In this document: piece after piece, positions 23,518-32,000 of the stretch | Layout of the letters: every line of letters starts with the position of its first letter | How positions within the stretch are numbered: position 1 is the first letter of the stretch | DNA from: Parelaphostrongylus tenuis | Lineage: Eukaryota > Nematoda > Chromadorea > Rhabditida > Metastrongylidae | DNA length: 64,000 nucleotides | Assembly: GCA_019055375.1 (NCBI GenBank) | Contig: JAHQIW010004542.1 | Coordinates: 33,614-97,613 of the forward strand | Direction of reading: 5' to 3' | Translations under genes and position numbers: made by a program | Notes under the pieces: model-generated | Told to the model about the DNA's origin: nothing | The model's input: only the letters and a program-made list of their open reading frames with translations | Databases searched by the model: none

Positions 23518-23872
23518 CCTTTCATTATTATTTGAGCCAACTTGTCATGCGGTTTGGTAAGGGCTCTTGTACAGCCCGATACACGTGTTACGTCCTTACG
23601 TCACTCGAGCAGAACCCGTCGTCTTTCCGGCTTTTCATAGTCAGTTCTCTCGGAAGGTTTACTCCCTTATAGAGAGTCATCGAAGACGAACGTCTTACAC
23701 TCTGTGTCAGGTGGAATTTTCACCCAACATAGAGTGTTACGCACTCGATTGCTCTTTGGCTGGTATTTTTATGCCAATCTTGTAAGGGTCTGTAAGGACG
23801 AAACACGTGTATCGGGCTGTACAAGAGCACATGACAATGTTGGCTCAAATAAAATGAAGGGATCTATTGAAA
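23518..23872. mobile_element. Foldback MITE, CACGTGT family
   Basis: Ends are TTTGAGCCAACTTGTCATG and its inverse CATGACAATGTTGGCTCAAA. The inner arms carry GTACAGCCCGATACACGTGT and ACACGTGTATCGGGCTGTAC. The core (CGTCTTACACTCTGTGTCAG, ACATAGAGTGTTACGCACTC) matches 2685-3040. Confidence 0.75.
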
Positions 23873-24149
23873 TTTGACCGTAGTCTTAATAAAGCACTCA
23901 AAATAAAAGGTACACATGAAAAATAGTCAACAAAAACGAAAAAGTCCGAAAATATTCTTGCCAACCCAATAAGTTCCCTTTTATTTTTCAGTGATCTAGA
24001 ATTATAGCCCTATTTTATAATAGCTGCACTTATGCATTGTTGATTTTGGAGGGAAGTGATGTCATTCAATCTGACATCAAACTCTCCGCATGGCCTCTGT
24101 CTTCACTGCTTACGAATAATCAGTCACCTCGTTCGTTAAGATTTGAAGT

Positions 24150-24640
24150 TTTCACACACCACTAAATGCTGTTTCTTCTTCCAGGTAATCGTCTCATCCC
24201 ACCCTTCAGCGATGGCACTCGATCGATTGTGCAGCACAACTCGCCAAAGGTGCGCGATTTTCCTTATTCAAGTAGGGGTTTCCTCCATTTTGAAAGTAAA
24301 ACCTTGGGTTTTTGCGTTACTTTGATACTCCACGATTCCCTCTGCATAGTCATATGTTTTCGTGCACATATAGTTTTTCTATGCGATATAAGACTGAATG
24401 CGAAACGTAACCTTCCTTTCTCTCTCACAGCGTTCTGTGATAGCTTTCCAAAAAAACAATTATAGGATCGAAATCCACGAGGTCTGGGCTATTGAATGTC
24501 TAGTAGAAGTTCGGGGAAGAGACAAATACAAGCCTCAGCTGAGCAAATATAGCAAACTGAGTGCGAAACATAGTTTTATTTTCACTGCTACAACGTAATA
24601 AAATGGCTTCATCAAAAATCAAACATTCTTTTAAAATCCT
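24150..24640. repeat. Dispersed degenerate repeat
   Basis: The sequence from about 24280 to 24600 (CCTCAGCTGAGCAAATATAG, GTGCGAAACATAGTTTTATT, ACTGCTACAACG) is repeated, diverged, at about 30250-30680. No coding signal. The open frames here are not conserved between the two copies. Confidence 0.4.
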
Positions 24641-25014
24641 AGAGATTTTAGCAGCAGAATGATTGCCAAGTATCTATAAGAGAAGTTTTGTCCAGCGGGA
24701 AAGACCTTCGAACTTGAAACAGTCGTGTACGTTGGCTGGTACACCGTCGTCCCTTAGGGGCTAGGAATCGCTGTCATTTGAATATTTTCCGTTACTCTGA
24801 GGTCTCCGGTATGGCCAGTACTCTTGGAAAAGTCGCTAATGGTGGCTATGATCCTCTTTGTAATTCCAAATATAATCTTTCTACTTTCGCTTTATGACAG
24901 AGTTAATCGTAAAAATACGAACTACATGCGATACTGCGCTGTGACGTTTTAGAAAAGGGCTTGAGCCGGTCAAAAACGTTGCACCAACTCCAGAAATGAG
25001 TGCGCGTTTTTCGC

Positions 25015-26018
25015 AAGAATCATGACACCCGGTGTATTGATTTCTGGGGGATCTAGGCCCGTGATCTGCCTCAGTTTCCCTTTGAAACTGGCTTCAAACG
25101 AGGTTCCTCCGATTCAGTGACGTGTGGATTTTAGGATCATGACTCCCAGTGTAGCGATCTCTGGGGGATCTAGGCCCGTGATCTGCCTCAGTTTTCCTTC
25201 GAAACTGGCTTTAAACGAGGTTCCTACGATCTAGTGATGCGTGGGATTTTAGGATCATGACCCCGGTGTAGTGATCTCTGCGGAATCTATGCCCGTGATC
25301 TACCTCAGTTTCCCTTCAATCAAACGAGGTTCCTACGATCTAGTGATGCGTGGGATTTTAGGATCATGACCCCGGTGTAGTGATCTCTGCGGAATCTATG
25401 CCCGTGATCTACCTCAGTTTCCCTTCAATTAAACGAAGTACCTACGATCTAGTGATGCGTGGGATTTTAGGATCATGACCCCGGTGTAGTGATCTCTGCG
25501 GAATCTATGCCCGTGTTCTACCTCAGTTTCCCTTCAATTAAACGAGGTTCCTACGATCTAGTGATGCGTGGGATTTTAGGATCATGACCTCGGTGTAGTG
25601 ATCTCTGCGGAATCTATGCCCGTTATCTACCTCAGTTTCGCTTCGATTAAACGAGGCTCCTCCGATCTAGTGACGTGTGGGATTTTAGGATCATGACCCC
25701 GGTGTAGTGATCTCTGCGGAATCTATGCCCGTTATCTACCTCAGTTTCGCTTCGATTAAACGAGGTTCCTCCGATCTAGTGACGTGTGGGATTTTAGGAT
25801 CATGACCCCGGTGTAGTGATCTCTGCGGAATCTATGCCCGTGATCTACCTCAGTTTCCCTTCGATCAAACGAGGTTCCTCCGATCTAGTGACGTGTGGGA
25901 TTTTAGGATCATGACCCCGGTGTAGTGATCTCTGCGGAATCTATGCCCGTGATCTACCTCAGTTTCCCTTCGATCAAACGAGGTTCCTCCGATCTAGTGA
26001 CGTGTGGGATTTTAGGAC
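25015..26018. repeat. Minisatellite, about nine units of 109 bp
   Basis: The marker GGATCATGA recurs at 25134, 25252, 25361, 25470, 25579, 25688, 25797 and 25906, with a diverged start near 25017 and the array end at 26015. The spacing is exactly 109 bp for seven steps; the first two units are about 117-118 bp because they keep GAAACTGGCTT before AAACGAGG. Neighbouring units share private variants (CAGTTTCGCTTCGATTAAAC in two consecutive units), a sign of recent unit duplication. It ends 0.5 kb upstream of the mir-100 hairpin. Confidence 0.95.
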
Positions 26019-26345
26019 GTTTCAGCCGGCCCGTTTCCTCCTTTTCCTCCGCCGCCACTTCCTCGCCCTCCTCCCCTAACATCTGGTATAGATCGATTCG
26101 AGTACCTTTCAGATCAGCCGACACGGCATAGCGCGGCCGGGCGGCGGTCGTAATATTACGAGCGTCGCGCGTTCAGCCGCCGTTCATCTGTTCGATATTT
26201 GTCTGTTCGTCCGTCGTCTCCTCATTTGCCACGCTCTCGCATTTCCGATCCGAAAGTGCGGGCGAGAGTAGCGTTGCATAGCGACGCAGACGGCTAGACG
26301 ATGAGCAGAGAGTGTGCATGAGACGGAGGTGCAATGCCATGGGCG
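26019..26345. promoter_or_regulatory. GC-rich, CpG-dense patch, possible promoter of the miRNA cluster
   Basis: Sequence such as GCGCGGCCGGGCGGCGGTCG and GAGCGTCGCGCGTTCAGCCG stands out against the AT-rich window. It lies between the minisatellite and the GT microsatellite, 0.2-0.5 kb before mir-100. A promoter or 5' part of the primary transcript is an inference from position and composition only. No TATA box or splice-leader acceptor is clear. Confidence 0.35.
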
Positions 26346-26382
26346 TTACTGGGTGGTTGGCGTGCATTTGTTTGTGTGGTGT

Positions 26383-26505
26383 ACGTGTGCGTGCGCGTGT
26401 GTGTGTGTACTTGTCTGTGCCTGTTTGTGTGTACGTATAGGTATGTGTGTTTGTATGTATGTATGTATGTGTGTATGTACGTATGTGTATGTGTGTATGC
26501 CTTGT
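26383..26505. repeat. GT/GTAT microsatellite
   Basis: Impure (TG)n then (TATG)n. Open frames here (Thr/His or Val/Cys runs) are repeat artefacts. Confidence 0.9.
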
Positions 26506-26548
26506 TGACCGTTGGTCAGTTTCTAATGGCAAGCATTCAGTACCGTGT

Positions 26549-26619
26549 GCCCATCAACCCGTAGATCCGAACTTGTGTTCAGTATTGTGACACACATGCT
26601 CGGCTACAGGTAGATGGAC
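26549..26619 (+). ncRNA. mir-100: microRNA mir-100 precursor
   Basis: The 5' arm at 26556-26579 begins AACCCGTAGATCCGAACTTG and continues TGTT. Over the first 22 bases this is, from memory of the family, the same as bilaterian miR-100-5p. The 3' arm (26592-26617, ACACATGCTCGGCTACAGG, TAGATGG) pairs with it: CCATC/GATGG at the base, CCGTAG-type pairs through the seed, CCGA and CTTGTGT toward the loop, with small bulges and a short loop (CAGTATTGTG). This is the expected shape of a Dicer substrate. In animals miR-100 is typically transcribed with let-7, which follows 166 bp downstream on the same strand. The nematode mir-51 family is a diverged relative. Confidence 0.93.
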
Positions 26620-26714
26620 TTGTGTACTTTGTCTGGACGTTACTCTGATGTTTCTTGTCACTTTCTGAACTGAGAGCTTTATGTCCGTCGTCGGTTTTGT
26701 TGAAATATGCCTCT

Positions 26715-26793
26715 CTACCGATGAGGTAGTAAGTTGTATAGTTCAGAGTTGCATCAGTGGTGAAACTATTACAACTTGCTAGCTTGCCGGTCG
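26715..26793 (+). ncRNA. let-7: microRNA let-7 precursor
   Basis: The mature arm at 26722-26743 starts TGAGGTAGTAAGTTGTATAG and ends TT. It has the let-7 seed GAGGTAG intact and differs from the canonical let-7 at one position (base 11, A in place of G). The 3' arm at 26766-26788 (CTATTACAACTTGCTAGC, TTGCC) pairs along the whole length, with one bulged T and a few G:U pairs or mismatches. The base CCG/CGG closes the stem. The loop is CAGAGTTGCATCAGTGGTGA. let-7 represses larval genes at the juvenile-to-adult transition in worms. A joint transcript with mir-100 is likely from strand, order and spacing. Confidence 0.95.
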
Positions 26794-26883
26794 GGGCTGC
26801 TGCAGTTCAAGTGACCCGTGTGATTTCAGCCTAGGAGTACAATTGAAGTCTTCCAGCTGATGCTGCCCCCTAGGAGTACATGT

Positions 26884-27170
26884 GAGCAGTAGTTAGAGGT
26901 GCTCGGGGTCGCACACGAGGTCGATGTTTCGATCTCGTGCCCATGACTCACAAGCCATCCATCTCTCCGAGGTCGGTAAATTGGTACCAGACTGGTCCCA
27001 GACGTGTCTGGGAGGATAAGCTGCACTGACTCGATGCAGCTTGAGACCACCACAAGTTAGTGTAAGGACCAAATACACATTCAATCACCTTAAATGGAGC
27101 TAGAGGTCGAAAACGAACGCATGGCACATCCTTCAGGGAGTGATCGACGCCGAGACCTTTATTCTCTTTC
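26884..27170 (-). repeat. tRNA-derived SINE, family B, just downstream of let-7
   Basis: Reading the minus strand: the body end is at about 27165 (TGATCGACGCCGAGACCTTT on the + strand); GAGTCAGTGCAGCTTATCC, CGGAGAGATGGATGGCTTGT and a tRNA-like head near 26885-26945 (AGGTGCTCGGGGTCGCACAC on the + strand) follow. The head is scrambled relative to the 22.1 kb copy. Confidence 0.6.
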
Positions 27171-27259
27171 TGTGCTCCAGACCAATGCTGGTATCTCCAG
27201 TTTGACCCTTTGCCGACGATGAGGGTTATTTTGACCCTCAACTTTTCGGAGGTTTTTTT

Positions 27260-28190
27260 TTCGCTGGACACAAACTTTTTTAGTGGAACTTTACCAACAT
27301 TCGAAAGCTTAAATCTCAGCGATTTTCAACAGTGCTTCTTTCTGAATTATGTTTCACACTCGCTTGCTTGTTTGATCGATTAAGGTCTGTTGATTGTTTT
27401 TCATAGGACTAGTGATACTCATTCGATAGCCAATAGTTCGACGATTCTGAAGCGAAATTTAGTTTTTGAGATGGTCTTCATAGTGCATCATAAGAGAGAG
27501 AATCAGATTACGATTCACATTTCAAGTTTTCTTCTCAAGTAAGGGTTACGTACGCATATTAGCGTGTAGAATAAATCATGTTTTATCAGAGTAATACAAA
27601 AAGACTTAGGTTATCTCCGAAACAAGGAAAAAAATCCCTACCAAATAATGAAAATCGCGCAGCTTGCGATATAGATTATGCTCGCAAGGGTTAAGTTCTG
27701 GAACTAGAACTGAGTGCTTTGTTTGTAATAGAAAAAATCGTTTGCCGAGCATAGTGCAGCTTCTCTTCCAGATTGTATTGATTAAATCGGATTGAGATAT
27801 ATGTGTACAATAGAAGCTTATAATCTGATTTCACTATCAATGTACGGCGGCATTCTTCAATGTTTTACCTTTTCTTTTTAAGGAAAACTCGAAGTTGATA
27901 TAATACAATTTATTCGACCAGCTAATGTTTCGGCAGCTTCGGCTTTTTCAGTGCGTGGAAAGGATCAGATTGCTCCAGCCAGTCAACCAAAAACCTCCAT
28001 AATTTCATTTGAAAAAAATCACCGAATCTATATCTCAATCGCATCAAGCGCAAAACTACTCTCAACACATCCCGCATTTTTTATATGTCCTCCACTGAGG
28101 TGTTCATGTGGAAAATTATTTATCAAATCGTCGCATAAATTTTGGCGCTACAGCAATAAACGCCAACTTTATCAACCAGAAGTGATTAAA
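27260..28190. other. Repeat-derived intergenic sequence
   Basis: 27260-27560 repeats a degenerate block (TTCGAAAGCTTAAATCTC, GACGATTCTGAAG) also seen at 19.1, 21.5 and 29.6 kb. No gene recognised. Confidence 0.35.
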
Positions 28191-28194
28191 ATCG

Positions 28195-28330
28195 CATGAC
28201 GAAGAGTGATATGCAAAAATTCTTGCGTTAGGTGGAATTCGAGCCCACATTTCACCCTGGGTGAAGGTGAAATGTGAGTTCGAATCCCAGCTCACGCAAA
28301 ATTTTTTCACATCACTCTTCTTCACAAGGT
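28195..28330. repeat. Inverted pair of tRNA-like box B segments
   Basis: GAAGAGTGATATGCAAAAAT ... CGAGCCCACATTTCACC is followed back-to-back by its inverse, GGTGAAATGTGAGTTCGAAT ... CACATCACTCTTCTTC. A fold-back of about 130 bp whose arms are family A tRNA-like termini. Confidence 0.65.
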
Positions 28331-28374
28331 ATATCATAACATCATATCACCGCTAAAAGCGGTCAAATGAGGAT

Positions 28375-28890
28375 AATTCTGATTGAAATCGCATGATTTT
28401 GGTATCGTTCAATTGCGCGTTTTCTTGCGAACAAATTGTTGTACAGCTTGCCTGTACTTTGAGATTGAGCTGTAGTGGGAACAAATTCTGTTACTAATGC
28501 ACGAATGGCCCATAGGTGAAACTACTAGTGGAGCGGCGCGCAAGATTCGTGGAGCTTCCTATGGACGGCCCGACTACTACTGATCCCAGACTTCGCTCCA
28601 GCTTTGAAATTCGCTTTGTAGCACTTTGTAGCCGTCCTTTTTGTAAGCGTATTATCTCCCCAAGCTCCATTAATCTTGCGCGCCGCTTCACTGGTATTTT
28701 CCCCTACGAGCTATTCGCGCATGAGTAGCAAGCGATACTGTACCCAGGACAGCTTCATGTTGAGGCAAGTATAGGCAAGTTGTACTCCAAAATGTTCGCA
28801 AAAAATTGCTCGACTGAATGATATTAAAATCAAGCAGTTTTCATTACTACTGGTTTATAAACTTGGCGTTTATTTATACCGATTTATATC
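28375..28890. mobile_element. Mariner-type MITE copy
   Basis: The left half has GATTTTGGTATCGTTCAATT, GCGCGTTTTCTTGCGAACAA. The right half has the inverse near 28780-28830 (AACTCCAAAATGTTCGCAA). Internal inverted segments (GGAGCGGCGCGCAAGATTCG vs CTTGCGCGCCGCTTCACTGG) make both strands open, which is why opposed frames occur here. Sister copies: 1870-2170 and 33606-34203. Confidence 0.65.
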
Positions 28891-29068
28891 AGCCTCAAGT
28901 TCTGGCTTACAATCGTGTTGTTGATAAACTCAGGTGCACGTGAGCCGAAGACAGAACTATTCCACAAAAGCGCAAGTGATAAGGAGTTGGCGTTGGAAGG
29001 CTGCGCGATAAGCCGTACACTTTTGCTTTCTTCTTTCATAAATAGAGGAGTTTTTTCAACTGTTTATC

Positions 29069-32000
29069 ATGTCTTCCGAGTTCCGTACATACAAAAGACG
29101 GTGGATCTATCTATTGGCTACATGCTTAGTCAACTTCTCCAATGGGAACGTGAGTTTCCTTTAGCTAGTTGTGTTTGTGAAAAAATATATTGATGTAAGC
29201 AGTCACGAAAACTGGGTTTGTGTGAATAACTGATTTATACCTTATCAATGAAAACATCACATTTAGACGTGGATCACTTACGCGGCGATCACATTCTATG
29301 CAAATGCGTTTTACGATAACACGAACGCTGCGTTGTTCTTCAACGTCATATTTATGGCCTTATCGATTCCGGTGGGACTTCTGGCTTGCTGGTGGACGGA
29401 CCGATATGGCTTGAGATCTGCGGTGAATTTAATTGTAAATCGTTTTATTTTTACATTTACAATCAGTGATTAAGTGCCCTACATCGCCTATTGTGGTATA
29501 CAACTCTTTCGGCACGGCGTGTACCCTTTTCGGTTCACGAATATTTAGAGGCCTTTTTTGTTAGACAGAGCTTTTCCTCTAAACATTCAGAAGTCATTCG
29601 GTACCTTAAGAAAGGGAGATTTAAGTGCTACCTTTGTTTTTACTTCCTTTTTTTTTTTGAAAGAGCCATTTTAGCGTGCTAGCAGTTGATATAAAGGTAT
29701 GTTTTATCTTCAGTTTGCTTTGTTTGCTCGGTTGAGGTCTACGAATAGCTTTTTAGTAAACTCTTAAGAGTCATTCGATACTTCATCTCTCGATGATTCT
29801 GAAGGTAAATTTCATTTTTGGAAAGCCTCTTTACAGAGTGCTATGAGAGCGAAACGAGTATCACGTTTCACAACCGAGGTAGTTTTACCGCTGCTTAAAT
29901 TTCACATCCCGATTATTGGTGATACAGAATAAAACTAGAAAGCTGCTGTTAACAGTGCGATAGAATAAGGTCTGTTCCGTAATTCGATAGGGTCCGAACT
30001 TCTAAATATGCCATTAATTTGAAATGTTTTGAAAGTTAGTGATGAAATAATGTCGCATGCAGTGCGCAGTATCACTTTTGACAGAATACTTGCACATTTA
30101 AGAGTTACATGTGCTCAAAAAGCATATGAGCGTGTAATCATAATGTATCAAAATAATATAAGAAGCCAAAGGTTCTTCCAAAACCGAGAAAGATTTCCTA
30201 ACCAAATAACAGATATCGTGCCCCCCTTGGCGCATAACGATTTCAATTGCCTTCTCGAAATGGTCAACTCTTTGGGACGTACTTGGTTGATCGAGAAGCG
30301 TAATCGCAAGCGTCGCGTGATCTTTGTGACTTCAAAGTTTTTTAGATTTCTCTCTATTTCAAATGAAATACTCAAGGTTTTTTGTGATACTGTAGTACTC
30401 TATGATTTCCTCTTACATGGTTACATGATTTTCCTGCGTGTATAACTCTCATGTGCGACGAAATTTTTGATTGAAGCGTAATATTCTTTTCGCTTTTACG
30501 GAGCTCTATGGAGACTTTTCTGAAAGCAATATCAGCTCCGGAATCCTCGAGGTTTGAGCTATCGAATGACTGCAAAAAATTGAACGAACAGCCGTTCACA
30601 GGCCTCAGCTGAGCAAACGAAGCAGATCAGGTGTGAACCATAGCTATATTCTTGCTGCTACAACGCATTAGAAAAGCTTTTTTTGAATATCAAACATAAT
30701 CTTAATCCTAATGCGACCGTGGAGTCACGACTGATTCGTCTCCAACCTTCAACGTATTGCGTCTAGCAGTGGCGTCTGTTATCGATAGACGCAGCGCGCT
30801 GGGGTTCAGACGTCGATCACTGTCCCGTAAGGATTAAAATTTCCGAGATGTAAGCTTTCGAATAGCTAATAAAAATTTGAGGAAGAAGTTCTTTCCAGAG
30901 AAAAGACTTCCAGAAAATTGTGTAACGAATACACGCCATCCCGAAAGGATTAGTACTCATGAGAATGGTGAAAGTGGCAGATTTATGCTGCAATGTGCTT
31001 TCTTCTTATATTCTCGGATTGTTAATCGCTTTGAGTATGAACATCGCCATGAATTCATTTTTTTTTTACCCACGTAGTGTTTCATTTTAGTTTCATATTG
31101 GAGCCTGGACAAACTTCATTGGTAATGTAATCCGATTTGCCGGCTCAGGCGAATGGTTCTCAAAGAATCTACGATTTCCACTGGCTTTTGTTGGTCAAAC
31201 TATTGCTGCATTTGCACAACCATTCGTTATGTTCCTTCCGACAAAACTCGCCGCTAACTGGTTCCCTCAAGATCAGCGAGTTATTGCTAATACTTTTTCT
31301 TCCATGTCGAATCCAATCGGTATTGCTGTAATGTACTCGATAGCTCCATTGATTGTTAATGAGTCTCATCCGACAGCGTTTCCTCTCTTGGTGAGTTTCT
31401 CCATAATGTTGCTTAATAACAACGACCTATGATAATAGACTATAAGACAGGTAGGACAGATAAAAAGAGAGAAAGAGAGAGTGAGAGGGGGGTAGGAAGA
31501 GAATGAAAGTGAGAGTGAGAGATTGGGGAAGCAGACATAGGAGAATTGAGATATTCGGAGAGTCACGATTTAACTCATGACAAATAGCTTGTTATATCAT
31601 AACGCTAGTGTGGTCTGAGATAAAGCTTGCTAAGAGTGTTTAGTCTTTTCTAACAACGAATTCATACTTTTTTGTTTTAGTAACTCAATCATGATGGTTT
31701 GGTCATCAATGTCGTTTTCAGACAGGAGTTTGTGCGGCAGTGGCTACTCTTTCTGTACTAATTGGTTTGTTCATCACCAGCTCAACACCCCCTACTCCAG
31801 TCGCACCTTCGCGTGATTTGGAAGTCAGGGTACCGCCTTTTTTGGATGGAATCAAACAGTGCTTAAGCAATAAGACGTATTGGGTACTTGCTGCTTGTTT
31901 GGGTAAATATTTCCTTATTGTTTTCCAGTCATATTCGGCATTCTGTTTAGGGTGATCTTTTCACACTTCGCGAATATGTGAACTAAAAAGGAGTCGTAGG

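Noticed and set aside
25015..26018. CRISPR-like array
   Set aside because: Units are 109 bp, contiguous and without unique spacers, in a eukaryotic genome; it is a minisatellite.
26173..26532. 119-codon minus frame over the GT microsatellite
   Set aside because: The translation is mostly THTHIHIRTYTH-type repeat; it is a frame artefact of simple sequence next to the microRNA cluster.
28494..28728. Opposed open frames on both strands
   Set aside because: They arise because this is a self-complementary MITE; the two proteins mirror the inverted repeat.
30029..30445. 138-codon ORF, among the longest in the window
   Set aside because: It overlaps a dispersed degenerate repeat, has no domain, and sits inside an intron of the transporter gene.
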